Source: CAJBIL01 sp044359525
GTDB lineage: Bacteria > Pseudomonadota > Gammaproteobacteria > Burkholderiales > Rhodocyclaceae
Direction of reading: 5' to 3'
Assembly: GCA_044359525.1 (NCBI GenBank)
Contig: JBIKLY010000003.1
Location: 19,638-83,637 of the forward strand
Length of the DNA stretch: 64,000 bases
The position numbers were made by a program, and so were the translations under genes. The notes beneath the pieces are model-generated. The model was not told the origin of the DNA and did no database searches. It saw only the letters and a program-made list of their open reading frames with translations. Shown here one piece after another: positions 9,728 to 18,491 of this stretch (position 1 is the first letter of the stretch; each line of letters begins with the position of its first letter).

Positions 9728-9759
9728 GCGCGTTCTGGCGCTAACCGCGCCCAGAGCGC
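9728..9759 (+). terminator. Stem-loop after the first Mo hydroxylase (possible attenuator/terminator)
   Basis: The arms GCGCGTTCTGGCGC (9728-9741) and GCGCCCAGAGCGC (9747-9759) pair with small bulges around the loop TAACC, 7 bp after the stop codon. No long T-run follows directly, so it may stabilise or attenuate rather than fully terminate transcription before the next gene. Confidence 0.35.
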
Positions 9760-9838
9760 CTTCAGCAATCGTGAAGTTGATTTTCTTATGGATCGAGAAC
9801 GTGAATGACGCGCGTACTTCGATAGAAAGCGGGGATGC

Positions 9839-10405
9839 ATGGCCCGAGTAGAGCTGATCGATCCCGCTGCCAGCAAGGATCCGGAGATCGTCGAGATTTG
9901 TGCCTGGGTAACGAAAATGGAGGGGGCTGTTCCCAACCACTTTCGTGTCGAGATGAACTTCCCCGAATTCTTCAAGGCGAAGTTGTCGGCTACCAAAGTC
10001 TTATGGCAATACGGCGAGCTGTCGATGGAAGAGATTCAGCATGTCGGTATCGCTGTTTCCAAGGCAAACAACTGCACCTATTGCACAGCGGCGTTCTGCA
10101 CCATCCTTAATCATGGGCTTGGTGTGCGTGAAGCGGATGTCGGTGAATTTCTTGCTAACGGGGTTGCGGCGTCAAGCTCCCCCCGTCTGCGGGCTATCGT
10201 CGAATTTGCCTTGAAAGCAAACACCCATCCGAGCGGACTTGCCGATACGGAATTCGTGACGCTGAAAATGCATCAACTGAGCGACAAGGGTATCGTCCAG
10301 CTCGTCCATCTGGTTAGTGATTTCGCCTCGTATAACCGCTTGAATCTTGCGTTGAAAACCGACTACGACTACCGCGACACCTTCCGTTTGGCCAATCTTC
10401 CCTAG
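9839..10405 (+). CDS. Carboxymuconolactone decarboxylase/AhpD-like family protein
   Basis: A 188-residue cytoplasmic protein with the AhpD core motif NNCTYCTAAFC (about residues 76-86) followed by a His in ILNHG. In AhpD-like proteins the CxxC pair and the nearby His act in thiol-disulfide or peroxide chemistry, while true carboxymuconolactone decarboxylases lack the CxxC. A peroxidase-like or redox-relay role is therefore more likely than ring-cleavage chemistry. The 117-bp gap after the Mo hydroxylase holds a stem-loop, so it may be a separate or attenuated cistron of the same operon. Confidence 0.75.
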   Translation: MARVELIDPAASKDPEIVEICAWVTKMEGAVPNHFRVEMNFPEFFKAKLSATKVLWQYGELSMEEIQHVGIAVSKANNCTYCTAAFCTILNHGLGVREADVGEFLANGVAASSSPRLRAIVEFALKANTHPSGLADTEFVTLKMHQLSDKGIVQLVHLVSDFASYNRLNLALKTDYDYRDTFRLANLP

Positions 10406-10445
10406 CGGCTGATCGCCCGCTGTCCATAAAACAATAATCGGCACT

Positions 10446-10461
10446 GGCTGCGCTCGCAGCC
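10446..10461. terminator. Inverted repeat downstream of the AhpD-like gene
   Basis: GGCTGCG-CT-CGCAGCC forms a perfect 7-bp inverted repeat 40 bp after the AhpD-like stop. There is no adjacent T-run, so assignment as a terminator is tentative. Confidence 0.25.
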
Positions 10462-10529
10462 GCGTGGATGGTTTCCGCGCGCAAAAAAATCGCTGATTAC
10501 CATAATTGTCATGAAGTTGGAGAGAGGCA

Positions 10530-12185
10530 GTGTTCTTCAAAATACGGATTTCCCATCGCATCATCTATATCACGGTCGTCTCCTGTCTGCTCTATGTTAT
10601 TGCGGCGGCGATTGGCTGGATTGGTCTCGATGCCGCAAGCTCATCGCTGAAAGCGGTCTATCAGGAACGCGCGCTGCCGATGCAGGATCTGGCGCAGATC
10701 GACGCCAACATCCGCGAGGACACGCTGAACATCCTGTTCGCTTTCGAAGGTGCACCGGGGCGGCCGGCAGCCGGCTTGATGGACGATTCGTTGAGCACCC
10801 TGACCGAAGCGATCCAGAAGAACGAGGAAAGCTACAAGACCCTGTGGGCACGTTACCTTTCCAGCTATCACCCGTCGGAAGAGAAGCTGCTCTCCGATGA
10901 TTTTGAGGCCAAGCATGCGGCCTGGATCATCAAGCTTAAGGAAACGCGAGTCGCGGTCGACGAACGCAAGCTGAATAATCCCGGCGTCGTCGCCAATTTT
11001 CTCTATGCTGTGCGGGAAGAGCGGCAGGCCGCAGTCGACTCCCTGAGCAAGCTGATCGCCTATCAGGCGCAGTACGCCAAGGATGAGTACGAACAGGCCG
11101 AGAAGCGCTACGCGCTGAGCCGGGTTCTGCTGCTGATTTTCTTCGGCGCCGGTCTGGTCTTCATCGCCGGCCCGGCGGTTCTGACCTGGCGCCACATCAC
11201 GCGCAGTCTACGCGATGCCGGCGAAGCTGCTTCGGCAATCGCTGCCGGAGACCTGATACGGCCGATGCCGCAGGCTGGCCATGACGAAGTCGGGGAACTG
11301 ATGGGCAAACTCGGGCAGATGCGCAATGCGCTGCACGAGCTGATTACCGCAATCCGCCAGAACGTTCAGACGCTGAGCAGCGGCGCGGCGGAGCTTTCCA
11401 CCGCGGCAGCCTGCAGCGCGCAGGCCATCGACAGCCAGACGAGCGCCGCGACGAGCATGGCGTCGGCGGTGGAGGCGCTCTCGGTTTCCATCGAGCAAGT
11501 CGGGGAAAGTGCGGCGGAGGCCTACAGCGTGAGCCAGAACGCCAGCGTCCAAGCGGTCGAAGGTGGTCACATCATCGAAAAAACCGCCGGAGAGATGGAG
11601 TTGGTGGCGGCGGCGGTGAACAAGACATCAGGCACCATCCGTGAACTTGAGAATTTCTCCAGTCAGATCTCGACCATTGTTCAGGTGATCAAGGAGATTT
11701 CCGAACAGACCAACCTGCTGGCGCTCAACGCGGCGATTGAAGCCGCCCGTGCCGGCGAGCAGGGGCGTGGTTTTGCCGTCGTTGCTGACGAGGTGCGCAA
11801 ACTCGCGGAACGCACTTGCATGTCGACGCAGGAAATCACCGGCATGATCGACAAGATCCATGAGGGGACGCAGGAAGCCGTGCGCGAAATGGAAGCCGGC
11901 GTTGCCCGCGTTAGCGATGGTGTGCGCCTGGCGACCAGTGCCGGCCAGTCGGTGACCGCGATCCGCAGCTCTTCCGAGCAGGCGGCGCGGGTGGTGGAAG
12001 ATATTTCGAAGGCGCTCAAAAGCCAGTCCACGTCAGCCAAGGAAGTGGCGCGCAAGGTGGAAACCATTGCCCAGAGCACCGAGGAAAACAACATCACCGT
12101 ACAGAAATCCGCCGCCCTGGCACGCGATCTGGCCGCACTATCGACCGGGCTGTCGCAACTGATTGGACGCTTTCAGGTTGACTGA
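10530..12185 (+). CDS. Methyl-accepting chemotaxis protein
   Basis: A 551-residue transmembrane chemoreceptor. The start is a GTG with GGAGAGAGG just upstream. It has a first membrane helix (about 12-32), a periplasmic four-helix-bundle sensor (about 33-190), a second helix (about 195-217), a HAMP domain (about 218-270) and a long cytoplasmic coiled-coil signalling domain. The hairpin tip is canonical, with [20 protein letters not shown] around residue 390. No C-terminal NWETF-type CheR tether is seen. Its position downstream of an uptake/oxidation cluster suggests taxis toward the same substrate, which is inference. Confidence 0.9.
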   Translation: MFFKIRISHRIIYITVVSCLLYVIAAAIGWIGLDAASSSLKAVYQERALPMQDLAQIDANIREDTLNILFAFEGAPGRPAAGLMDDSLSTLTEAIQKNEESYKTLWARYLSSYHPSEEKLLSDDFEAKHAAWIIKLKETRVAVDERKLNNPGVVANFLYAVREERQAAVDSLSKLIAYQAQYAKDEYEQAEKRYALSRVLLLIFFGAGLVFIAGPAVLTWRHITRSLRDAGEAASAIAAGDLIRPMPQAGHDEVGELMGKLGQMRNALHELITAIRQNVQTLSSGAAELSTAAACSAQAIDSQTSAATSMASAVEALSVSIEQVGESAAEAYSVSQNASVQAVEGGHIIEKTAGEMELVAAAVNKTSGTIRELENFSSQISTIVQVIKEISEQTNLLALNAAIEAARAGEQGRGFAVVADEVRKLAERTCMSTQEITGMIDKIHEGTQEAVREMEAGVARVSDGVRLATSAGQSVTAIRSSSEQAARVVEDISKALKSQSTSAKEVARKVETIAQSTEENNITVQKSAALARDLAALSTGLSQLIGRFQVD

Positions 12186-12192
12186 CAACTGC

Positions 12193-12232
12193 CGGAGTTC
12201 CTCCGTGATCCTCATCTTTCCAGGTGGGGATC
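12193..12232. terminator. Convergent-gene stem-loops between chemoreceptor and AraC gene
   Basis: Two small inverted repeats lie in the 45-bp convergent gap: CGGAG-TTC-CTCCG (12193-12205) and GATCCTCA...TGGGGATC (12207-12232, one G-U pair). The second overlaps the AraC stop codon. A bidirectional terminator is plausible; there is no strong T-run. Confidence 0.35.
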
Positions 12233-13226
12233 AGCGCCTGGACAACGTTTTTGAGGGCAGTTCACCGAACATCTGGCGGTAGATGCGGGCGAAGGCGCTG
12301 CCGTTGTAGAAGCCCCAGTGCGCCGCCACGTCGCCGACCGAGCAACTGCCCGGCTGCGCCCGGCGCAGGGTGTCGTGGATGTAGCGCACGCGCAGCTGTT
12401 TCAGATAGGTCATCGGGCCGACGCCGAACTGCTCCATGAAGCCGTATTGCAGCGTGCGCGCCGAGACGCCCGCTGCCTGGACGAGGTCGGGCAGGCTAAC
12501 GTCGTCGGTGCAGTGCGCGTCGATGTAGTCGAGCGCGTGTCCGACGTAGGTCTTGCGGTTGGCACAGGTGGTTTCGGCGCACGGTATTCGTGCGTTCTGC
12601 TTCTGCGCCAGCAGCAAGGAAAGGAGCAGCGTCTCCTCCAGTGATTTGGTGGTCAGGCCACGGCTGAATGCCGAGTCGGCATCGACGCTTTCCTGGCAGA
12701 TGACGCCGAGGGCGTTGGCAAAGCTGCGTCCGCTGCCTTCGCTCAGCCCCATTAGCGACCGGGCCGGCATGCCCTTCAGCTCGAAACCGGGGAGCGTGGC
12801 GCGCGCCAGCGCCTTGAGCTTTTCGGCCGGAACGGAGAGGACAAGGGCGACGCAGTCCTCGCTCCAGTAGGTGTTGAGGCTGTCCTGCGGCGAGTACACC
12901 AGCGCGGCACCGGGCGCGGCCACCATCTCCGAGTTTTCGGCGTAACCGATCAGCTGCCCGCGCAACGGTACCATGATCTGGTACGAGCGAATCGGTGCCG
13001 ATGTGACATGGACGGCGGCGCCGTGCTGCACGCCGAACAGGTGGCCGAGGTTCATCGCGACGTGGCTGATGCGGATGTCGGCGGCCTGCCTGCTCGTGCA
13101 GGGGCGGATGCGGCGCGGTTCGATCAGTCCGCTGACCGTTCTTTCGAGCATACCCAGATCGGCGCCGCGCAGCTTGGTGGCAACACCCATCGGGAAATCT
13201 TCGACACCAGGAATGACGTTCAGCAT
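12231..13226 (-). CDS. AraC-family transcriptional regulator 1
   Basis: A 331-residue regulator with an AraC-binding-like N-terminal sensor domain (about 30-200) and a C-terminal double helix-turn-helix (about 225-330; VSLPDLVQAAGVSARTLQYG for the first helix pair, VGDVAAHWGFYNGSAFARIY for the second). A GTG at 13250 is in frame, but the ATG at 13226 has GGAG at good spacing. It lies at the far end of the 12-20 kb minus-strand cluster, so it may control that cluster or the Mo hydroxylase operon. The effector is unknown. Confidence 0.85.
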   Translation of the reverse strand: MLNVIPGVEDFPMGVATKLRGADLGMLERTVSGLIEPRRIRPCTSRQAADIRISHVAMNLGHLFGVQHGAAVHVTSAPIRSYQIMVPLRGQLIGYAENSEMVAAPGAALVYSPQDSLNTYWSEDCVALVLSVPAEKLKALARATLPGFELKGMPARSLMGLSEGSGRSFANALGVICQESVDADSAFSRGLTTKSLEETLLLSLLLAQKQNARIPCAETTCANRKTYVGHALDYIDAHCTDDVSLPDLVQAAGVSARTLQYGFMEQFGVGPMTYLKQLRVRYIHDTLRRAQPGSCSVGDVAAHWGFYNGSAFARIYRQMFGELPSKTLSRR

Positions 13227-13337
13227 TTCTCGGACTCCGCTGCGAAACACCTGTCGCTTCAGGAAAGGCCGCCGCGGCCGCAGCGACTTCCGGTGGCGTG
13301 CGCAAAGCCGACCGATGCCGCACGCTCATGCACCATT

Positions 13338-14219
13338 CTAATTGCCCGATGGCCGCTTTGCCTGTTTCAGGCGTGGAACAAGTTTCGGGATTCGCTTCTG
13401 GTAGTCCCGGAATGCGTCGCCGTGTGCCTTCACCAGATCACGTTCCTCAAAATGCAGTCCGATCAGAGTATAGGCCAGCATAATTGTTGCAAACAACAGG
13501 TGTCCGGCGGTCATCGTCGGAATGGCCCAGAATGCGATGATCTGGCCGAGCATGATTGGATGGCGGACCCAGCGATAGAGGGCGCGTTCATGGAATTGCG
13601 CCGTATCGCATGGCTGGCCGCGGAAATGGGCGAGGGCCTGCTTGACGCCCAGCATTTCGAAATGATCGGTCAGAAAGGTTGCCGCCAGAGCCATGAGCCA
13701 GCCGCCGGCAAAAAGGACCCATATGACAAGCTGCGCCCAGTTCGCCTCGACGTGCCAGAGAACCGTTGGAATGGGGCGCCATTGCCACATCACCACGGCC
13801 AGCAGAACGCTGGAAATCATTACATAGGTACTGCGTTCGGCGGGCTTCGGGACGATTCTCGTTATCCACCCCTTGAAACCTGGTCGTGCCATCACGCTAT
13901 GTTGAACGCCGAAGAGCGCGAGCAGCAGTACGTTGATCAGCATCGCACTCACGGTGTCGGCGCTGCGGCCGGCGTCAATGCTCAGCGGAACCATGAAATT
14001 GCCGACGAATCCGATGCAATAGATGAGCACACTGTTGAACGCCAGGTAGGCGATCAGTGCATAGGCGAGTCCGCTGAAGCGTACGAATGCGCTGGCGCGC
14101 GGCGGCGGTAGGGCAGGGGGAGCGTTTCGGGAAAGCAAGGGGCTGTCCTCATCGGCTGCGTCGGGCAGGTGGCACGGGGCGTTCGCGACGCAGGTCAGGC
14201 GAATCGTCCGCTGATGCAT
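13338..14219 (-). CDS. mddA: MddA-like methanethiol S-methyltransferase (isoprenylcysteine methyltransferase superfamily)
   Basis: A 293-residue polytopic membrane protein with five or more helices. The segments NVLLLALFGVQHSVMARP, VPKPAERSTYV and YRWVRHPIMLGQIIAFW match, from memory, bacterial MddA, which methylates methanethiol to dimethyl sulfide with S-adenosylmethionine. The RHP motif and the C-terminal LHFEERDL are typical of the wider NnrU/isoprenylcysteine methyltransferase fold. The first ~45 residues are Pro/Ala-rich and poorly conserved, and the ribosome-binding site at 14219 is weak, so the true start may lie downstream. The assignment to methanethiol rather than another thiol is by family resemblance only. 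Confidence 0.65.
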   Translation of the reverse strand: MHQRTIRLTCVANAPCHLPDAADEDSPLLSRNAPPALPPPRASAFVRFSGLAYALIAYLAFNSVLIYCIGFVGNFMVPLSIDAGRSADTVSAMLINVLLLALFGVQHSVMARPGFKGWITRIVPKPAERSTYVMISSVLLAVVMWQWRPIPTVLWHVEANWAQLVIWVLFAGGWLMALAATFLTDHFEMLGVKQALAHFRGQPCDTAQFHERALYRWVRHPIMLGQIIAFWAIPTMTAGHLLFATIMLAYTLIGLHFEERDLVKAHGDAFRDYQKRIPKLVPRLKQAKRPSGN

Positions 14220-14358
14220 GGCATGCTCGACAAACTAACGCCAATCGGCGGCATCGGCATGCTCCAGTACGCACTGCGCGCTGACTGGCAACGCAATCAG
14301 GGCCGACCCGGCGCGCTCTGCCGGCAGGGAATGAACCCCCTGCTGGCGGATCACACGG

Positions 14359-15855
14359 TCAGCTGTGCCCCAGATAGCTGTGGAACACTCCTGCCGGATC
14401 GTACCGGCGGCGCAGTTGCTGCAGGCGCTGCCAGTTCGCTGCGCTGAAGCACTGCGGGTAACGCTCGGGGTGGCCGCGCCCCTCGACCTCGTTGACATAG
14501 TGCCCGACGGCAAACGGGTCCATCAGCGGCAGGGTCTGGTTGAGCCAGGAAAAATTGCGCGCATCATCCTGCTCCTCGTCCCAGATCGCGTAACAGCCGA
14601 CGAAACAATCCGCCGCCCACGAGAAACAGGAGTCCGGATGGACCCTGGTGGCCATGTTGAAGGAAGCCAGCACGTGGCAGTCCTTGGTCGGTGCGGTGGC
14701 GAAATGTCTTGCCAGCGCGTGCAGCGTTTTGCCGCCTTCGTTGGTCAGCACGTTATCGACCGCATAGCGGGCGCAGCGGCCGGCCGGATCGTTCAGGCTG
14801 AAATAGCGGTCATATAGTCCCTCGAAGTCGAAAGGCTGGTATTCCATCTTGACCAAACATTTACTGGCCAGCGCCGATTGCGCGAACGGCAGCAGCGCCT
14901 GGCGTGCCTTCTGCTCGCTGTCTTCGAAGACAAAGGCGGTGAAGAAGCAGATCTTGGATTTCTCGGGCGGCGCGTCGGCTGGCACTTCCGGATGGTGCAT
15001 CAGCACCGCGATCAGTTCGACCCCTTCAGCCTTGCCGGCTTTCCTGATCGCATCCAGTGTGGACGTCACGGTTTCCAGCTCGCCGAGCGGAAAAATGTAC
15101 GAGCTGGCCATGATTGCCTTCGGCGCCGGGTAGAGCTGCAGATAAAGGCGGGTCACAACGCCGAAGAATCCTGGCCCGGCACCGCGCACCGCCCAGTACA
15201 GATCGGGGTTTTCGTCGGCGGTGGCGCGCAGCAGGCGGCCATCGGCGGTGACGATTTCGGCGCCGACGATGGAGTGGGTCGCCACGCCGCCGCTCTGCGG
15301 GTAATTCCAGCCAATGCCGCCGCCCATCGTGAAACCGCCGAGTCCGACGGACGGGCAATGCGGTACCGGGAAGGTAAAGCCTTTTTCACGCGCCGCCTTG
15401 ACCAGTTCGAGGCTTCGCACGCCGGGCTGGATGGAGGCGATCCGCGTCTTCTCGTCGATCAGGATTTCGTCCATCGCCGAGACATCAATCAGCAGGCCGT
15501 TGTCGCGCAGCGAGGGTCCGTTGGAGTTGTGGCCGCCGCTGCGCACCGCGATCCGCAGCTTGTTTGCCGCGGCGTAGTTGACCGCGCCGACCACATCCTG
15601 TGCCGACTTCGCCTGTACGATCAGGTCGGGGTAGCGCTTCGGTTTCGACATGTGCCAGACCATCGACTGGCGCCACACTTCGTAGTCCGCGTCCTGGCGC
15701 CGGATGATCTTGCCGGCGACGCCGGGAATCGCCAGCCGTGCCGGCTTGCCCGCCGCCAGCGCCTGCGGTGCGCGCAGGGCATTGAGTGCGCCCAGCGCGG
15801 TGAGGCCCGCCAGTTGCTGGAGTGCCCGGCGTCGGGATGATGCTTGCTTGTTCAT
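14359..15855 (-). CDS. Tat-exported FAD-linked oxidase, berberine-bridge-enzyme type
   Basis: A 498-residue flavoprotein. It starts with a twin-arginine signal (SSRRRALQQLAG, cleavage near ALAAG), so it is exported folded to the periplasm. The PCMH-type FAD domain spans about 70-260, with H109 in RSGGHNSNG and C167 in PHCPSVG. Both match the positions of the bicovalent FAD linkage in berberine-bridge enzymes. The C-terminal BBE motif is seen as YDPAGVFHSYLG. GGAGGAG precedes the ATG. A small cytochrome c gene lies 27 bp upstream in the same operon, which suggests electrons pass to cytochrome c rather than O2. Likely substrates are alcohols, aldehydes or ring-saturated amines; the exact one is unknown. 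Confidence 0.8.
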   Translation of the reverse strand: MNKQASSRRRALQQLAGLTALGALNALRAPQALAAGKPARLAIPGVAGKIIRRQDADYEVWRQSMVWHMSKPKRYPDLIVQAKSAQDVVGAVNYAAANKLRIAVRSGGHNSNGPSLRDNGLLIDVSAMDEILIDEKTRIASIQPGVRSLELVKAAREKGFTFPVPHCPSVGLGGFTMGGGIGWNYPQSGGVATHSIVGAEIVTADGRLLRATADENPDLYWAVRGAGPGFFGVVTRLYLQLYPAPKAIMASSYIFPLGELETVTSTLDAIRKAGKAEGVELIAVLMHHPEVPADAPPEKSKICFFTAFVFEDSEQKARQALLPFAQSALASKCLVKMEYQPFDFEGLYDRYFSLNDPAGRCARYAVDNVLTNEGGKTLHALARHFATAPTKDCHVLASFNMATRVHPDSCFSWAADCFVGCYAIWDEEQDDARNFSWLNQTLPLMDPFAVGHYVNEVEGRGHPERYPQCFSAANWQRLQQLRRRYDPAGVFHSYLGHS

Positions 15856-15882
15856 GGGATGCTCCTCCGCTTGGCCATGTGC

Positions 15883-16209
15883 CTAATTGACCTGCTCAAA
15901 GTAAGCCGCCAGATTCGCGATGTCCGCATCCGACAGGGGCTTGGCCAGGGCATTCATGTTGGAATCCTTGCGCTCGCCAGAGCGGAAGGCCTTCAGTTGT
16001 TTTTCCAGATAGGCCGCTTTCTGGCCCTGCAGGTTCGGGTACTGCGGCGCCTTGCCGATGCCGTCGGCACCATGGCAAGCGACACAGCCACCGATCTTGT
16101 CGCCGGCGGCTGCGGCATCGCCAGCCGCCGGCGCCAGCGGCGCCGTGCCGGCAAGTGCGCAAGTCAGCAGCAATCTGCGGACTACGCTGAATCGATCTTG
16201 TTTTTGCAT
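15883..16209 (-). CDS. Small periplasmic c-type cytochrome
   Basis: A 108-residue class I cytochrome c. It has a signal peptide (hydrophobic core LLLTCALAGTAPLAPAAG), the haem motif CVACH and a distal Met in the region KDSNMNALAKPL. The start at 16209 is chosen because AAGGAG sits 8 bp upstream; longer in-frame starts give an implausible N terminus. Its place between the BBE-type flavoprotein and the alcohol dehydrogenase suggests it is the flavoprotein's electron acceptor, as in flavocytochrome pairs such as p-cresol methylhydroxylase. That pairing is inference. Confidence 0.85.
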   Translation of the reverse strand: MQKQDRFSVVRRLLLTCALAGTAPLAPAAGDAAAAGDKIGGCVACHGADGIGKAPQYPNLQGQKAAYLEKQLKAFRSGERKDSNMNALAKPLSDADIANLAAYFEQVN

Positions 16210-16262
16210 CAGACAACTCCTTTTGTTCAATAAGCTGTTGGCAACATTGCCCGGTGTCGGCT

Positions 16263-17351
16263 TCATGGGCGCAGGACAGCCTTGATGACCTTGCCGCTTT
16301 CGGAATCCCGTACTGCCTGGTCGATTTCGTCGAGCGTGTAGAAGGTAATCAGTTTTTCGAGTGGCAGGCGCCCCTGGCGGTAGAGTTCGACCAGCTTAGG
16401 AATGAACACGTCCGGTACGCTCTGGCCTTCGATGATGCCGACCACGGTACGACCGAACATGATGCTGTTCATGTCCAGCGTCACCTCGGTACCGAGCGGG
16501 GCCGCGCCAACCAGCCCGCAGACGCCGGGCACGGCGAGGCAGTCGACGGCCTGGCGGAAGACGGCCGGAATGGCGGTGCATTCGAGGGAGAAGTCTGCGC
16601 CGCCGAGTTTCTGGATTTCCTCGACGACGTTGCACTGCGCCGGATCGAACGTATGGCTGGCGCCGAGTTCCACGGCAAGCTTGCGACGGCTTTCCAGCAG
16701 GTCGATGGCGATGATGGTGGTGCAGCCGATGGCGTACGCCGCCATGATCGCCGACAGACCGACCGAGCCGCAACCGAATACGGCGATGCTGGAGCCCGCT
16801 GGTGGCTTTAGGGTATTCATCACCGCGCCAGCCCCCGTCTGGATGCCGCAACCGAGTGGCCCAAGATATTCGAGTGGTGCTTCCTTGGCGACTTTTACCG
16901 TATTTGCTTCGCTGGCGAGCGCGTAGGCGGCGAACGAGGACTGGTTGAAGAAATTGCCGAAGATCGGCAGGCCATGCTGGTGCACGGTCGCCGAACCGTC
17001 GCTGCGCTTGCCGCCGAAATTGCAGCCGAAGATATTGGCGCAGTGCGTCGGGTCGCCGCGCATGCAGGCCAGGCAATGACCGCAGGCGCGGTAGGTCATG
17101 ACGACGTGGTCGCCGGGCTGGACCTTGGTGACCTTGGCGCCGACCTTTTCGACGACGCCGGAGCCTTCGTGGCCGAACACGGCGGGAAAGGTCACCGGGT
17201 AGAGCTGGTCGCGGCAGATCAGGTCGGTGTGGCAGACACCGACGCCGACGACGCGCACCAGCACCTCGTCGTCGCGCAGTTCGGCCAGTTCCACTTCGGC
17301 TATTTCGAATTTCCCCGATTTTTCGCTGACGACAGCGGCTTTCGATTTCAT
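16263..17351 (-). CDS. Zinc-dependent alcohol dehydrogenase (aryl/allylic alcohol type)
   Basis: A 362-residue medium-chain dehydrogenase. Catalytic zinc ligands are C40 and H61 (GHEGSGVVEKVG). The structural zinc lobe is C90, C93, C96 and C104. The Rossmann motif is FGCGSVGLSA, with an Asp at the end of the second strand (IAIDLL), which favours NAD over NADP. The sequence resembles benzyl alcohol dehydrogenase and geraniol dehydrogenase. CAGGAG lies before the ATG. It sits between an aldehyde dehydrogenase/nitrilase-fold pair and the flavoprotein/cytochrome pair, consistent with an alcohol-aldehyde-acid oxidation sequence. Confidence 0.85.
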   Translation of the reverse strand: MKSKAAVVSEKSGKFEIAEVELAELRDDEVLVRVVGVGVCHTDLICRDQLYPVTFPAVFGHEGSGVVEKVGAKVTKVQPGDHVVMTYRACGHCLACMRGDPTHCANIFGCNFGGKRSDGSATVHQHGLPIFGNFFNQSSFAAYALASEANTVKVAKEAPLEYLGPLGCGIQTGAGAVMNTLKPPAGSSIAVFGCGSVGLSAIMAAYAIGCTTIIAIDLLESRRKLAVELGASHTFDPAQCNVVEEIQKLGGADFSLECTAIPAVFRQAVDCLAVPGVCGLVGAAPLGTEVTLDMNSIMFGRTVVGIIEGQSVPDVFIPKLVELYRQGRLPLEKLITFYTLDEIDQAVRDSESGKVIKAVLRP

Positions 17352-17380
17352 GGAGTACTCCTGTTGTTGTTCATGGGGCG

Positions 17381-18448
17381 TCAGCGGCTGGGCTTCTTCC
17401 AGGCGCCGCGCTCGTGCATGAGTGCAATCTGGCGGTCGATGATCTTTTCCTTGTATTCATCATGCTTCATCGGTGCGCGGTCGAGGTACAGGTTCTTCGG
17501 ATAGATTTCTTTTTCGTAGATGATCTGTGCCAGCTCGGAACGCACGTCCTTCATCCAGTTGGATACTTGGGCGTTAGCGCGATGGTGGCGCAGCTGTTCA
17601 ATGTTGATGACGCCGGCGACGTAGGTCGATCCCGCGCCGTATTCCTGCTTGCCGACAATGGCGCCACGATGGTCGATGATATAAGAGCGCCCGCCGAAAG
17701 TGTCGATCGGCGTCGTTGAATCGGGGAACAGGAAGTAGGTGCCCATGTTCGGCGAGAGCACGTACATGTTGTTTTCCAGGGCGCGGGCGCGCGAGGAGAT
17801 TTCGAAGAAATCATTGCCCGTGCCGGGGTGCGGGAACGAGGCGCGATAGGCGATCTCGCAGCCGTTCATCGCTAGGCCGCGCCCGTTTTCCGGGTATGAC
17901 GCTTCGTTGGCCATCATCACGCCAAGGCGGCCGATTTCGGTATCGACAACCGGCCAGAAGGCTTGTAGCGTGCGCCCGTATTTCTCGATCCACCAGTCGA
18001 AGATGTCGTGCGGCGTCATGCTGTGCTCGACCGGGTAAAGGGTCGCCAGCTTGTAGTGCTTCATGATGACTTCGCCTTCGGGGTTGAGCACAAAGCCGAC
18101 GTTGAAGAAGCGGTCTTTCCAGTCAGGGTGTCTGGCCTTGGCCTGGGCCATGATGAAAACGTTGTACTCGCGGGCGATCTTGCCCAGAGCATCGGTTTCC
18201 GGGCCGGGAATATCGATGGCGCAGGTGTTGGCGAAGTCGGCGTGATCGACGTCGAGCACTTCATCGTTGAAACCCTGCAGCGCGCCTTCGGGGATGACCA
18301 GCAGGCGCACCGGAATGTCGAGCCTCGACAGCCAGGCCGCCGCCTTGGTCAGGTGGCTCAGATGCTCGATGTTCTTCATGATGTCGGCGCGTTTGCGGAT
18401 TCCCCACACGGTGGGGATCAGGCCGACGCAATTGTACGGATCAATCAT
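17381..18448 (-). CDS. Nitrilase/aliphatic-amidase-fold protein lacking the nucleophilic cysteine
   Basis: A 355-residue carbon-nitrogen hydrolase fold protein close to AmiE-type aliphatic amidases in overall motif order. The catalytic Glu (E54 in VIPEG), Lys (K133 in MKHYKLA) and the second Glu (E141 in YPVEH) are retained. The nucleophile position, Cys in AmiE (ICDDGNYPE), reads MMANEASYPE here, with Ala180 encoded by GCC at 17911-17909. It should therefore not form the thioester intermediate. It may be a non-hydrolytic binding protein, a lyase-like enzyme or a regulator. It is co-directional with alcohol and aldehyde dehydrogenases (gaps of 29 and 43 bp), so it is a real operon member, not a decaying gene. 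Confidence 0.75.
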   Translation of the reverse strand: MIDPYNCVGLIPTVWGIRKRADIMKNIEHLSHLTKAAAWLSRLDIPVRLLVIPEGALQGFNDEVLDVDHADFANTCAIDIPGPETDALGKIAREYNVFIMAQAKARHPDWKDRFFNVGFVLNPEGEVIMKHYKLATLYPVEHSMTPHDIFDWWIEKYGRTLQAFWPVVDTEIGRLGVMMANEASYPENGRGLAMNGCEIAYRASFPHPGTGNDFFEISSRARALENNMYVLSPNMGTYFLFPDSTTPIDTFGGRSYIIDHRGAIVGKQEYGAGSTYVAGVINIEQLRHHRANAQVSNWMKDVRSELAQIIYEKEIYPKNLYLDRAPMKHDEYKEKIIDRQIALMHERGAWKKPSR

Positions 18449-18491
18449 TTTGTTGCTCCTTGTCTTGGTCTCGGAGAAAGAGGGGAGTGCA

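Noticed and set aside
13008..14111. Plus-strand open frame (367 codons) across the AraC 1 and MddA-like genes
   Set aside because: It spans two convincing minus-strand genes and their gap and has no recognisable domain.
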